NCBI GenBank assembly: GCA_030019335.1
Contig: JASEET010000002.1
Location: 62,001 to 126,000 of the forward strand
Length of the DNA: 64,000 nucleotides
Source: Candidatus Bathyarchaeia archaeon
GTDB taxonomy: Archaea > Thermoproteota > Bathyarchaeia > Bathyarchaeales > Bathycorpusculaceae
Reading direction: 5' to 3'
Numbering within the stretch: the first letter of the stretch is position 1; the number at the start of each line of letters is the position of its first letter. Shown one piece after another: positions 35,598 to 44,766 of the stretch. The position numbers were made by a program, and so were the translations under genes. The notes under the pieces are model-generated. The model was not told the DNA's origin and made no database searches. It saw only the letters and a list, made by a program, of their open reading frames with translations.

Positions 35598-37166
35598 ATG
35601 CTAGAGGCTACACTTGCGATTTTAAATGCTAACGTAATAACTTTGAATCCAAAGCAGCCCAAAGCCGAAGCAATAGTCATCCGAAACGGAAAAATAATAG
35701 CTGTGGGCTTCAATAAGGAAATTCGCAAATACATACGAAATAAAACAAAGGTGATTGATGCTAGAAACAAAACAGTTGTTCCAGGGTTTGTTGACTGCCA
35801 CGTGCACATGACTGGTTTTGGAAGATCTTTGCAAGCTTTGGACTTGAGAAATGTAAAGTCCGTAAAAGAAATGCAACAGAAACTGAGGGAATACGCTGAG
35901 AAAAACCCTGAAAAAAGCTGGATTCTTGGGGGAATATGGGATCAAGAAAAATTCGTTGAAAAACGTTTTCCAACCCGTTGGGATTTAGACGTTGGAGTAG
36001 CTGACAAGCCTGTCTTTCTAATTCGTGTTTGCGGGCATGTAGGAGTTGTTAACAGCAGAGCCTTGCAGCTAGCTGACATAACAAAAGAAACGACTATTGA
36101 AGGTGGAAAAATAGACTTGGACGAGGCTGCTGGCGAGCCTAATGGAATTTTGCGGGAAAACGCCCTAGAACTTGTTTGGAAAGCCGTCCCAAAACCAGGT
36201 CTAAAGGAGCTTGAAGACGCTTGCCTTCTAGCTTGTCAAAAGGCTGTTGAAGCTGGGCTTACTGGTGTTCACTGGATTGTGAATTCTGCGGAGGAAATAC
36301 GCACTATACAGAAGCTTTATTCTGAGGGGAAACTGCCTTTAAGGGTTTATTTGGGTATCCCAGCAGACCTTTTAGACGAACTAGTTAATTTGGGGTTGCT
36401 TACAGGCTTTGGCAATGACATGGTTAAGATAGGTTTCGTCAAGATTTTTGCTGACGGTTCTCTGGGTGCACGCACAGCCGCCTTAAAGGAACCTTATTCT
36501 GACAAATCTGAAACAAGCGGCATGATGCTATACACACAGAAAAAGCTGAATAAACTTGTTTTAAAGGCTCACAAGGCTGGTTTACAGTTGGCTGTTCACG
36601 CCATAGGTGACCGTGCCATAGAAGCCGTTCTAAAAGCTTTTTCAAAAGCTCTGAAAGAGTTTCCAAGGGAAAATCATAGACATAGGATCGAGCATTGCTC
36701 CGTTCTTAACCCAAAACTGATTAAACGTATGGAACGTTTAGGCTTGATAGCTTCTGTTCAACCCCATTTTATTATCTCTGACTTCTGGGTTGCAGATCGC
36801 TTAGGCAAAGCCAGAGCACGTTGGGTCTACCCCTTCAAAACGCTTATGCATGAAGACTTAATTGTTGCTTCCGGTTCGGACTGCCCAGTGGAACCTATAA
36901 ATCCCCTTTTAGGTGTTTGGGCGGCAGTGGCAAGGAAAAGCTTTCCAGAAGAAAGCCTCACAGTGGAAGAAACTTTAAGAGCCTACACTTTAAACGCTGC
37001 TTATGCTTCCTTTGACGAAGACAAAAGGGGAACAATCGATGTTGGAAAGTTTGCGGATTTAACAATTTTGTCAGATGACCCATTTAAAGTTCCGTCAGAC
37101 AAGATTAGGGATGTCATAGTTGATATGACCATTATGGATGGAAAAGTGGTTTATGCCAGAGAATGA
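35598..37166 (+). CDS. Amidohydrolase family 3 protein (YtcJ-like)
   Basis: 522 aa, metal-dependent hydrolase of the amidohydrolase-3 group. N-terminal beta part, VVPGFVDCHVHMTGFG (HxH metal motif), DGSLGARTAALKEPY, LAVHAIGDRAIE, RHRIEHCSVL (metal His) and ASGSDCPVEPINP (metal Asp), then a closing beta domain. Members hydrolyse N-acyl or formyl amides; the natural substrate is usually unknown. Start ATG 35598. Confidence 0.88.
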   Translation: MLEATLAILNANVITLNPKQPKAEAIVIRNGKIIAVGFNKEIRKYIRNKTKVIDARNKTVVPGFVDCHVHMTGFGRSLQALDLRNVKSVKEMQQKLREYAEKNPEKSWILGGIWDQEKFVEKRFPTRWDLDVGVADKPVFLIRVCGHVGVVNSRALQLADITKETTIEGGKIDLDEAAGEPNGILRENALELVWKAVPKPGLKELEDACLLACQKAVEAGLTGVHWIVNSAEEIRTIQKLYSEGKLPLRVYLGIPADLLDELVNLGLLTGFGNDMVKIGFVKIFADGSLGARTAALKEPYSDKSETSGMMLYTQKKLNKLVLKAHKAGLQLAVHAIGDRAIEAVLKAFSKALKEFPRENHRHRIEHCSVLNPKLIKRMERLGLIASVQPHFIISDFWVADRLGKARARWVYPFKTLMHEDLIVASGSDCPVEPINPLLGVWAAVARKSFPEESLTVEETLRAYTLNAAYASFDEDKRGTIDVGKFADLTILSDDPFKVPSDKIRDVIVDMTIMDGKVVYARE

Positions 37167-37212
37167 GTGTATATTTAGCTGGGGTTTATTTGTTTGTTTA
37201 TGTTAGTTTATT

Positions 37213-38823
37213 GTGGTTGCCGTCAAGTTGGGTGAAAACGAAGCTCTAAGGGAAACCGTAGAAGTCTTAATGCGTATTCCTTTGCCTACTCGTGATGATG
37301 TTAATCGTGTTAAGATGCAGGTTGCTGCCAAGTACAGGCTTCACAAGGTGCCATCCAACTCTGAAATAATACGTCTGCTAAAGGCTGAAGAGAAATCTAA
37401 GCTTATGCCGCTTCTACGCAGAAAAGCTACACGCACAATCTCAGGTCTCACTGTCGTAGCCGTAATGACTCAGCCTTATCCTTGTCCACAGCCTGAGCCG
37501 TGCGCTTACTGTCCAGGCGGACCACCATTTGGTGTGCCTCAAAGCTATACTGGTTTTGAGCCCGCTGCGATGCGTGGATTACAGAACGAGTTTGACCCTT
37601 ATCTGCAGGTTAAAAGCCGCATTGAACAGTTGCAAGCTATAGGGCATAACGTTGACAAAATAGAATTAATCATTATGGGTGGAACTTTCCCAGCCACACC
37701 GCTGGATTATCAAACGTGGTTTATCCAGCGTTGTTTAGATGCCATTACAGATAAGGAATCCGCTAACATTGAAGAGGCAAAAAAGAATGCTGAAATGAGC
37801 AGAATCCGTAATGTTGGCATAACTGTGGAGACCCGTCCAGATTGGGCTAAAGAGAGACATGTAGACCATGTGCTTGGTATGGGAGTGACACGTGTAGAAT
37901 TGGGTGTTCAAAACCCCAATGACGAAATCTACCGCTTAGTCGGCAGAACGCATTCCGTCCAAGACATGATTGAAGCTACACGTATAATGAAGGATTCTGG
38001 ATTAAAAATAGTATATCACTTAATGCCCGGACTGCCCAGTTCAAACCTTAAAAATGATTTAAAAGTTTTCAAAGAGATTTTCACAGGTTCTGATTTCAAG
38101 CCTGACATGATTAAGATTTACCCATGCCTAGTTTTGAAAGGCACGAAAGCCTATAAATGGTATCGCGAGGGCACGTATAAGCCATACACAAATGAAGAAG
38201 CAGCAAACCTAATCGTAGAAGTCAAGAAGATTATTCCACCTTGGATACGTATAATGCGTGTTCAACGCGATATTCCCGCGCCGCTAATCATTGCTGGTGT
38301 GAACAGGGGTAACCTACGCCAACTGGTTCAGCAGAAACTTAGAGAGCAAGGTATAAGATGCAGATGTATACGATGCAGAGAAGTCGGACATAAAATGCTA
38401 GCCGACAAAGTGAAGCCAGACCCTGAAAAAGTGAAAATTTTAACCACGAAATATGAAGCGTCCGAAGGAGAAGAAATTTTCATCTCAGCCGAAGACTCGG
38501 AAAATGACGTTTTAATAGGCTATTTAAGACTTAGAATCCCTTCAGAAAAAGCCCACAGATCAGAAATAAAAGCAAAGCCATGCTCTATAGTGCGAGAACT
38601 CCACGTTTACGGACCACTGGTACCTGTCGGCAAACACTTAGCTAAGGCATGGCAGCACAAAGGCTACGGCGGCATTTTATTGGCTGAGGCGGAACGCGTA
38701 ACAAAAGAAGATTATAATTTAAAAAAGATTTTAGTTATAAGTGCCCTCGGGACAAAACAGTACTATATGCGGTTCGGCTACAATTATGACGGAGTTTACA
38801 TGTCAAAAATGTTGGAGAATTAA
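37213..38823 (+). CDS. elp3: Elp3 tRNA uridine-34 modification enzyme
   Basis: 536 aa: radical-SAM domain with YPCPQPEPCAYCPGG (cluster cysteines), the following IMGGTFPA and ETRPDW blocks, then a C-terminal GNAT acetyltransferase domain (LVPVGKHLAKAWQHKGYGG). In archaea Elp3 acts alone to place carboxymethyl-type groups on U34 of tRNAs. Start GTG 37213. It is followed after 2 bases by gatD, forming a translation-related operon elp3-gatD-gatE. Confidence 0.94.
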   Translation: MVAVKLGENEALRETVEVLMRIPLPTRDDVNRVKMQVAAKYRLHKVPSNSEIIRLLKAEEKSKLMPLLRRKATRTISGLTVVAVMTQPYPCPQPEPCAYCPGGPPFGVPQSYTGFEPAAMRGLQNEFDPYLQVKSRIEQLQAIGHNVDKIELIIMGGTFPATPLDYQTWFIQRCLDAITDKESANIEEAKKNAEMSRIRNVGITVETRPDWAKERHVDHVLGMGVTRVELGVQNPNDEIYRLVGRTHSVQDMIEATRIMKDSGLKIVYHLMPGLPSSNLKNDLKVFKEIFTGSDFKPDMIKIYPCLVLKGTKAYKWYREGTYKPYTNEEAANLIVEVKKIIPPWIRIMRVQRDIPAPLIIAGVNRGNLRQLVQQKLREQGIRCRCIRCREVGHKMLADKVKPDPEKVKILTTKYEASEGEEIFISAEDSENDVLIGYLRLRIPSEKAHRSEIKAKPCSIVRELHVYGPLVPVGKHLAKAWQHKGYGGILLAEAERVTKEDYNLKKILVISALGTKQYYMRFGYNYDGVYMSKMLEN

Positions 38824-38825
38824 AA

Positions 38826-40163
38826 ATGAGCGAGAAAAAAGAATTTTTGGGTTACAAAGGCGAGGTGTTGGAAACTATCAAAAAGGCTGAAGCTGAAATA
38901 GGCGACATAATACGCGTGACAAAGAACGAAGAAGTTTACGAAGGCATCTTGATTCCCCGCTCAGAATACGGAGACGAAAAACACGTGGTCATAAAGCTGA
39001 GAAGCGGCTACAATATTGGCATACGAATAACACCAAACACAAAAATAGAAAAAATAGGCAAAGGAGCAAAACCAGCCTTCGCCCCAACTTCATCACCAGA
39101 GCAGAATCCGAAGCTGCCAAAAGTCGCTATAATAAGCACTGGCGGAACAATAGCCAGCCGTGTAGACTATAGAACAGGAGCTGTTCGACCAGCCCTAACA
39201 GCAAGCGACTTATACAGTGTTGTTCCAGAACTAGCCAACATAGCACGAATAGACGCCCAAATATTACTCAGTCTTTTCAGCGAAAACATAATACCCAAAC
39301 ATTGGACAGAAATAGCGAAGGCTGTTGCCAAGCAAATAGCCGAAGGCGTAGACGGTGTACTGATAGCACATGGAACAGACACCATGGGTTATACTGCTGC
39401 AGCCTTAAGCTTCGCCTTACAAAACCTGCCAGTTCCAGTAATACTCGTGGGTTCGCAACGTTCAGCAGACCGCCCAAGCTCAGATGCAGCAACAAATCTG
39501 ATAGGTGCAGTGACAGCAGCAGCAAAAGCTCCTTTCGCCGAAGTAGCATTAGCAATGCATGAAACACCATCAGATACTTCCATAACGCTTCATAAAGGGA
39601 CAAAAGTCCGAAAATGCCACACAAGCAGAAGAGACACCTTCAAATCTGTGAACGCACAGCTCATAGCAAAGGTAGAAAACCATAAAGTAACCATGCTTAT
39701 AGAAGATTATCGGAAACGTGACCCCTCAAGAAAGCTTGTGCTAAAACCAGAGTTCGACGAGAAAGTTGCATTAATAAAGTCTTATCCGGGGATGAATCCC
39801 GCGGTAATCGACTGGTGTGTTGAAAATGCCTATAGGGGTATAGTTCTTGAAGGGACAGGCTTAGGTCATGTGGGCAGATACTGTTTTGAGGCTATACGAA
39901 GCGCTGTAAAGCATGATATCGTAGTTGCTATGACTTCTCAGTGTATCTGGGGACGCGTAAACATGAATGTTTATGACCAAGGTCGGGATTTGCTGGCTTT
40001 AGGTGTGATTCCATTAGAGGATATGCTTTCGGAAACAGCCGTTGTTAAGCTTATGTGGATTTTCGGGCAAACCCGAGATATGGAAGAGGCCAAAAAGCTC
40101 TTGAAAACAAACATTGTGGGAGAGTTTTCACCGCGAACGCTTCCTGAGAAAAGCGGCGAATAA
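38826..40163 (+). CDS. gatD: Glutamyl-tRNA(Gln) amidotransferase subunit D
   Basis: 445 aa. An N-terminal beta-barrel (GDIIRVTKNEEVYEGILIPR) is fused to an asparaginase-type domain: ISTGGTIASRVDY (nucleophile Thr), AHGTDTMGYTA (second Thr, Asp), VGSQRSADRPSSDAATN. It supplies ammonia from Gln for conversion of Glu-tRNA(Gln) to Gln-tRNA(Gln), exclusively archaeal. Directly followed by gatE. Confidence 0.96.
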   Translation: MSEKKEFLGYKGEVLETIKKAEAEIGDIIRVTKNEEVYEGILIPRSEYGDEKHVVIKLRSGYNIGIRITPNTKIEKIGKGAKPAFAPTSSPEQNPKLPKVAIISTGGTIASRVDYRTGAVRPALTASDLYSVVPELANIARIDAQILLSLFSENIIPKHWTEIAKAVAKQIAEGVDGVLIAHGTDTMGYTAAALSFALQNLPVPVILVGSQRSADRPSSDAATNLIGAVTAAAKAPFAEVALAMHETPSDTSITLHKGTKVRKCHTSRRDTFKSVNAQLIAKVENHKVTMLIEDYRKRDPSRKLVLKPEFDEKVALIKSYPGMNPAVIDWCVENAYRGIVLEGTGLGHVGRYCFEAIRSAVKHDIVVAMTSQCIWGRVNMNVYDQGRDLLALGVIPLEDMLSETAVVKLMWIFGQTRDMEEAKKLLKTNIVGEFSPRTLPEKSGE

Positions 40164-40168
40164 GGAGG

Positions 40169-42085
40169 ATGAGATTGCCGTTGGAAATAGATTATGAGAA
40201 AATCGGGTTGAAGGTTGGGTTAGAAATTCATCAGCAACTCGACACGTCCGCAAAGCTGTTCTGTAACTGTAAACCAGAACTTTTCAAGGAAGAGCCAGAA
40301 ATCACATTCTTGCGCAGATTACGACCGACACAAAGCGAACTAGGTCAGATAGACCCTGCAGCCTACTTTGAATTCCAGAAAGGAGTGAAAATTCTATACG
40401 AAGCAAACACAGCAACTTCGTGTCTTGTTGAGATGGATGAGGAGCCACCTCACCCGTTAAACATGGAAGCTGTTGAAATAGTATTAGCAGCAGCCTTAAT
40501 GATGAAGGCTAAGCCTGTTGATGAGATTCATGTGATGCGTAAAACAGTTATAGATGGCTCAAACACCACGGGCTTCCAAAGAACATGTGTAATAGCTTTA
40601 AATGGCGAAGTGAAAACTGGAAAGAAAATAGTTCCGATTCAATATGTAAGCCTAGAGGAAGACGCGGCAAGAAAAATGGGTGAAGAAGAAGGCGATATAA
40701 TACGTTATCGTATAGACCGTTTAGGCATACCCCTAATAGAAGTAGCAACTGCGCCTGTCATAAATTCGCCTAAAGAAGCAGGAGAAGTGGCATTGGCAAT
40801 CGGGAGAATTTTGAGGGCTACTGGAAAAGTTAAGCGGGGCTTAGGGACAATCCGCCAAGACCTAAACATATCAATCCCAAATGGTGCAATAATAGAAATC
40901 AAAGGAGTGCAGGAACTTGAGCTGCTTCGGTTCGTTGTGGAGTATGAGGTTCAACGCCAATTAAATCTCCTAAAAATAAGCGATGAACTAGGGAAAAGTG
41001 AAGTGAAAGAAGAAGATATAAAAGAAGAGTTTTTCGATGTAACAGAAATTTTCAAACAGACAAAATGCAAAGTTGTCCATAAAGCTCTGGATAGAAATCA
41101 GCGAGTCTTCGCAGTGAAACTTCCAAAATTTAAGGGTTTTCTGAAACGGGAACTTGTGCCAAATTTCCGTCTTGGAACAGAGATGGCTTACAGAGCACGT
41201 TTCTGGGGAAGAGTGGGCGGCATATTTCACACAGATGAGTTGCCAGCCTATGGAATAACGGCAGAAGAAGTTGAAGAGTTAAGAAAAGCCGTCAAAGCTG
41301 ATGAACATGATGCTATAGTCTTTGTTGCAGATAATCCAGAAAACGCTAAAGATGCACTAAAGGCGGTTGTGGAAAGAGCCCGAGAAGCCATAAAGGGCGT
41401 ACCAGAAGAAACCAGAGCACCAAATCCTGATGGAACAACACATTACATGAGACCAAGACCAGGAGCAGCAAGGATGTATCCAGAAACAGACATTCCACCA
41501 GTGCAGATAACAGAAGACTACATAAAGCAGATTGGTTCACGCTTGCCAGAGCTGCCAGAGCAGAAACTTCAACGTTTAATGAAAGAGTATAGACTAAATC
41601 AGAAATTAGCTAAGCAGATTTTGGATTCCGAACATGGCGAACTGTTTGAGACTATTGTGAAAGAAAGTCGAGTTTCACCAACCACAGTTGCTGTGTTTTT
41701 AACTGAAACTTTGAAAGCATTAAAACGCGACGGCATTCAAATAGAGAAAGTTTCAGAAAATCAAATACGAGAAATTTTCAAAAGCATAAACGCTGGGGAG
41801 CTAACGAAAGAAACCATACCAGATATGGTTGTCTGGCTATCAAAACATGAAAACAAAAGTGTGCAAGAAGCAGTGAACAGTCTTGGCTTGAAAATAATTT
41901 CAGAAGATGAGCTGAGAGTGTTTGTTGAAAAAGTGGTTGTAGACAATAGAGAGTTGATTCAAGAACGGGGGGAAGACAGTTTTGGCATTCTCATGGGCAT
42001 TATCATGAGGGATTTGCGGGGCAAAGTGAACGCCGCCTTAGCCAGCAAGGTATTAAAAGAAAAGCTGAAGGAATTTATGGAGTAA
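40169..42085 (+). CDS. gatE: Glutamyl-tRNA(Gln) amidotransferase subunit E
   Basis: 638 aa, archaeal GatE. Opening LKVGLEIHQQLDTSAKLFC (kinase/amidase core), TVIDGSNTTGFQRT and GLGTIRQDLNISIPNGA, an AspRS-like insert, and the C-terminal YqeY-like tail (GILMGIIMRDLRGKVNAALA). It activates Glu-tRNA(Gln) with ATP. AGGAGG sits directly before ATG 40169. Confidence 0.96.
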   Translation: MRLPLEIDYEKIGLKVGLEIHQQLDTSAKLFCNCKPELFKEEPEITFLRRLRPTQSELGQIDPAAYFEFQKGVKILYEANTATSCLVEMDEEPPHPLNMEAVEIVLAAALMMKAKPVDEIHVMRKTVIDGSNTTGFQRTCVIALNGEVKTGKKIVPIQYVSLEEDAARKMGEEEGDIIRYRIDRLGIPLIEVATAPVINSPKEAGEVALAIGRILRATGKVKRGLGTIRQDLNISIPNGAIIEIKGVQELELLRFVVEYEVQRQLNLLKISDELGKSEVKEEDIKEEFFDVTEIFKQTKCKVVHKALDRNQRVFAVKLPKFKGFLKRELVPNFRLGTEMAYRARFWGRVGGIFHTDELPAYGITAEEVEELRKAVKADEHDAIVFVADNPENAKDALKAVVERAREAIKGVPEETRAPNPDGTTHYMRPRPGAARMYPETDIPPVQITEDYIKQIGSRLPELPEQKLQRLMKEYRLNQKLAKQILDSEHGELFETIVKESRVSPTTVAVFLTETLKALKRDGIQIEKVSENQIREIFKSINAGELTKETIPDMVVWLSKHENKSVQEAVNSLGLKIISEDELRVFVEKVVVDNRELIQERGEDSFGILMGIIMRDLRGKVNAALASKVLKEKLKEFME

Positions 42086-42093
42086 GGGAGTTT

Positions 42094-42420
42094 TCACTTG
42101 TAATCTTTTAATGCGATGAGAGGTTCGGGCAGCAACTTTATGTTTTCACCACAGTAAGGGCAAACTTTGAACTCCGGTAACAATGGTTTTCCACAGGTTG
42201 GACATTTTTTCGGATGCTTTATGCTTTCTTCAAACTTTTTGGTCTCCCTTTTTAAGCGGCTTAGCTCAGTTTTTAGTTTCTCAACATTCTCCTTTAATGG
42301 TTGAATTTCTTTAACTTCTGTTCTTATGTTGTATACTATGTCTTTAACTTGTGCTAGGAGCGTATTGTTCATTTCTACCGTTTCGTTCATTGCGTCTAGT
42401 ATTTCGCTTTTCTCTTCCAA
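42094..42420 (-). CDS. Coiled-coil protein with C-terminal zinc ribbon
   Basis: 108 aa. Residues ~5-70 form a coiled coil (IQPLKENVEKLKTELSRLKR), followed by a complete zinc ribbon KCPTCGKPLLPEFKVCPYCG (two CxxC pairs) and a hydrophobic tail. Convergent with gatE (8-base gap). Function unknown; the zinc ribbon suggests interaction with protein or nucleic acid. Confidence 0.7.
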   Translation of the reverse strand: MEEKSEILDAMNETVEMNNTLLAQVKDIVYNIRTEVKEIQPLKENVEKLKTELSRLKRETKKFEESIKHPKKCPTCGKPLLPEFKVCPYCGENIKLLPEPLIALKDYK

Positions 42421-42456
42421 TAACTGAGCTTCAACTGCACTCTGTGTTTTCGCGTC

Positions 42457-42729
42457 TCAAATTATCTTGTTTAGGAAGGTTTCCACAGGGTTTTCGAAGG
42501 TTATTGCACATGTGACTCCCCAGAGAATGAAGACCGCAGCGGCGCTTCCCCAGAAATACAACGTGGGTGTTATAGCCTGCAGACTCTCGCCTATCAGTGG
42601 ATAGAGTTGAAGAAGCTTAATTTGGTTGTTGAAGATTAAAACGGAAATCGATTCAATCAGATGTAAGAGGGCTATTAAGGTTAGGGAGCTGAAGAGCCAT
42701 ACGGAGATTCCCTTTTTAGCCAACTGCAT
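42457..42729 (-). CDS. Small membrane protein, 90 aa
   Basis: Two to three hydrophobic segments (GISVWLFSSLTLIALLHLIE; ITPTLYFWGSAAAVFILWGV), short ends. It lies 36 bases upstream of the zinc-ribbon gene on the same strand, so the two probably share a transcript and might work together at the membrane. No family recognised. Confidence 0.6.
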   Translation of the reverse strand: MQLAKKGISVWLFSSLTLIALLHLIESISVLIFNNQIKLLQLYPLIGESLQAITPTLYFWGSAAAVFILWGVTCAITFENPVETFLNKII

Positions 42730-42858
42730 TCCTCATGGTACCTGTGCTTTCATTATAAGTATTATATCTTAATATTTAATACGATATTTCCGATCCGAAA
42801 TATATCGAAATACGTAAACTCTAAAAAGAGTTAACACCTTCTATATGCTGGGATAAGT

Positions 42859-43338
42859 TTGTCTGGCAAAAAGGTTAAAGAAATCGGAAAGAATTTTGTT
42901 TTTCGCGTTAAAATAGGCGAGTATGAAGTGGAAATTAATGGGAGCTGTGAAGAAGTTTTGAAAACAATTAAGGAGTTGCCGGGTTTAATGGCTGATGTTT
43001 ACAAGGCTTTTGAAAGTTTTAAACCTAAAACGACAGCGACGCTCACTGTTAAAACGGCAGCTGCCAAAAAAGAAGCCCCAGCGCAAAAATACCCCAGAAT
43101 CTTGTATACAGAAAGCTGTAGTGAAGCTATTGTGAGGATTCTTGAAACTGATTGGGGAAAATGGCGTCCCCGAAATCTTGCTGAGTTGAAAGAGGCGTTG
43201 AAGGCTAATGGACTGCGTTATCAAGGACGCACTTTCGCAAGAGTTTTAACGGGACTTGTTAGGAAGGGAAAGGTTAGGCGTTGGAAGACTGACGCTGGCT
43301 ATGTTTATATTCTCGCTGAAAAGGAAGTTTTGGCTTGA
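42859..43338 (+). CDS. Winged-helix-like paralog family, member 1
   Basis: 159 aa from TTG 42859. The N-terminal domain FRVKIGEYEVEINGSCEEVL is a short beta-hairpin/helix module seen also in three nearby genes. The C-terminal domain (CSEAIVRILETDWGKWRPRN ... GRTFARVLTGLVRKGKVRRW ... GYVYIL) has a helix-turn-helix plus wing pattern. It is most like member 4 (45771-46169). Probable DNA-binding or adaptor protein; targets unknown. Confidence 0.65.
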   Translation: MSGKKVKEIGKNFVFRVKIGEYEVEINGSCEEVLKTIKELPGLMADVYKAFESFKPKTTATLTVKTAAAKKEAPAQKYPRILYTESCSEAIVRILETDWGKWRPRNLAELKEALKANGLRYQGRTFARVLTGLVRKGKVRRWKTDAGYVYILAEKEVLA

Positions 43339-43351
43339 GAGGGGATGCTGG

Positions 43352-43822
43352 ATGAAGAAGGTTAAAGCGAGAATAAAGACGCCTTTCGGCGAAATTATAA
43401 TTGAAGGCGAAAATCCACAGGAAATTCTCGAAGTGCTTGAGACTTTTCCAGAGAAATTTATGGAAAAAGTTGGGGACCTTGTCTCAAGTCGGTTAGTTCC
43501 GTCTGGGGTTCAGTTGAAGGGTATAGTTGAGTTCACTACGGAGGGCCCTGTGATAGTGACTCGTGAGAAGCTTACGCATTATGAGGCTGTAGGTTTGGTT
43601 TTGTATGCTTCGGAGGATAAGAAGAACACGGCGGCACAGATAACGATGCTTTTGGAGTCGAGTGGGATTAAGAGCATGGTTCCGGCACGCTTAAACGAAA
43701 TGACCAAAAGAGGGCAAGTTTTCAAACCAGATCCTAGTAGGCCTGAGTTTAAGTTGACTGTGCAGGGTGAGAGGTGGATTGAGGATGATGTTTTGGCTAG
43801 GCTTAGGGGTAAGATGGTTTGA
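43352..43822 (+). CDS. Winged-helix-like paralog family, member 2
   Basis: 156 aa from ATG 43352, preceded by GAGGGGATG; the frame opens farther upstream inside member 1. N-terminal module VKARIKTPFGEIIIEGENPQEILEVLE, then IVEFTTEGPVIVTREKLTHY and a winged helix (ARLNEMTKRGQVFKPD, FKLTVQGERWIEDDV). Closely similar in layout to member 3, with which it probably forms an operon. Confidence 0.65.
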   Translation: MKKVKARIKTPFGEIIIEGENPQEILEVLETFPEKFMEKVGDLVSSRLVPSGVQLKGIVEFTTEGPVIVTREKLTHYEAVGLVLYASEDKKNTAAQITMLLESSGIKSMVPARLNEMTKRGQVFKPDPSRPEFKLTVQGERWIEDDVLARLRGKMV

Positions 43823-43829
43823 GAATGCT

Positions 43830-43878
43830 TGTGTGTGCGTGCAATGGGTTTAGACCCGTCTATTTGGCTTCAAATATG
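43830..43878 (+). repeat. 49-bp dispersed element, copy 1
   Basis: Lies between members 2 and 3 of the paralog cluster, ending 21 bases before the ATG of member 3. 41 of 49 bases match 18460-18508 (minus strand). It contains the hairpin GGGTTTAGACCC. Confidence 0.75.
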
Positions 43879-43899
43879 ATGTGATGGTGGTTGTGGTGG

Positions 43900-44412
43900 A
43901 TGGGTGAGGCTGAGCGAGAGGTTACGGTTCGTGTTAGGTTTGGGGATGTGGAGCAGACGTTTACGGGCAGCGTTGAGGATGTTTGGCTGAGTTTAAACAG
44001 GTTTTTTGGCGAGTTTCTTCCATCTTTTGAGGTTGCGAGGAAGTTGGTTTTGAGTGTTGATTTGCAGAAGCTTGTGGAAGAGTGTGAGGGATTAATTGCT
44101 TTTTCGCCGGAAGGTGTGAATCTGTTGGTTTCTAAGGATAGGTTGACGGATAATGAGACTTTGGCTTTGTGGCTTTTAGCTAATTATGTGGGTCATCAGC
44201 TTAGCATGATTGAGAGTGATGCTGTTTCTAAAGAAGAGTTGCAGGCGAAGCTTGGAAAGAGTGGGAAGATTACGAGTACGCGGCTTGGAGAACTTGTTAA
44301 GAGTGATGTGGTTGTGAAGACTGATGATGACAAATATAGGATTACGACTTTTGGCGTAGTGCAGATACAGAAGGACATCATTCCGAGGATTAAGGCAAAA
44401 ATGGGTAGTTAA
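43900..44412 (+). CDS. Winged-helix-like paralog family, member 3
   Basis: 170 aa from ATG 43900 (frame opens at TTG 43891). N-terminal module VTVRVRFGDVEQTFTGSVED, then GLIAFSPEGVNLLVSKDRLT and a helix-turn-helix with wing (ITSTRLGELVKSDVVVKTDD, KYRITTFGVVQIQKDII). Homologous along its length to member 2. The 49-bp element directly precedes it and might be its leader or control region. Confidence 0.65.
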   Translation: MGEAEREVTVRVRFGDVEQTFTGSVEDVWLSLNRFFGEFLPSFEVARKLVLSVDLQKLVEECEGLIAFSPEGVNLLVSKDRLTDNETLALWLLANYVGHQLSMIESDAVSKEELQAKLGKSGKITSTRLGELVKSDVVVKTDDDKYRITTFGVVQIQKDIIPRIKAKMGS

Positions 44413-44567
44413 GCAGTTTTCTCCAGTACTCTGCGGAGACTAGACCTCCCTTATATATAGGTTGAACTTCTAATACGGTCTATTGTGAAACACAGATCAT
44501 CGAACGTTTTCGGTGAGTTTAAACAAACCTTAAATTTCCCGTTAGCATAATTTTATTTCTGGTTGAA

Positions 44568-44681
44568 ATGCCCTTTAGAGGAATCGTTGTTCTCGCGGGC
44601 GTCTTATGGACCGCTATAGGTCTATTCTTCTATATTTTCAGGGAATCCGCCGCAGACGACGAACCAGCCTTCTTCCCATAG
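44568..44681 (+). CDS. Possible 37-aa single-TM protein
   Basis: ORF MPFRGIVVLAGVLWTAIGLF followed by FYIFRESAADDEPAFFP: one hydrophobic segment then an acidic tail. It has a good ATG and an A/T-rich upstream, but its 3' end runs into the decayed paralog fragment, so the tail may be accidental. Confidence 0.35.
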   Translation: MPFRGIVVLAGVLWTAIGLFFYIFRESAADDEPAFFP

Positions 44682-44766
44682 TTTTTGTATTATTCCTTTG
44701 CATGTTTCTGCTCTTGGCGGCGTGCAACTCTTTCAATGATAGTCTGTGTTTCCTTCAGCTTTTTAT
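44641..44766 (-). pseudogene. Decayed fragment of a fifth paralog (like 45771-46169)
   Basis: DNA at 44661-44765 aligns with 45940-46045 (for example CCTTTGCATGTTTCTGCTCT in both). On the minus strand the fragment reads KKLKETQTIIERV then, after a shift, PRAETCKGIIQKLWEEGWF, matching PRAETCKGVIQKLWEEGWF of member 4. Both ends are missing. Confidence 0.7.
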
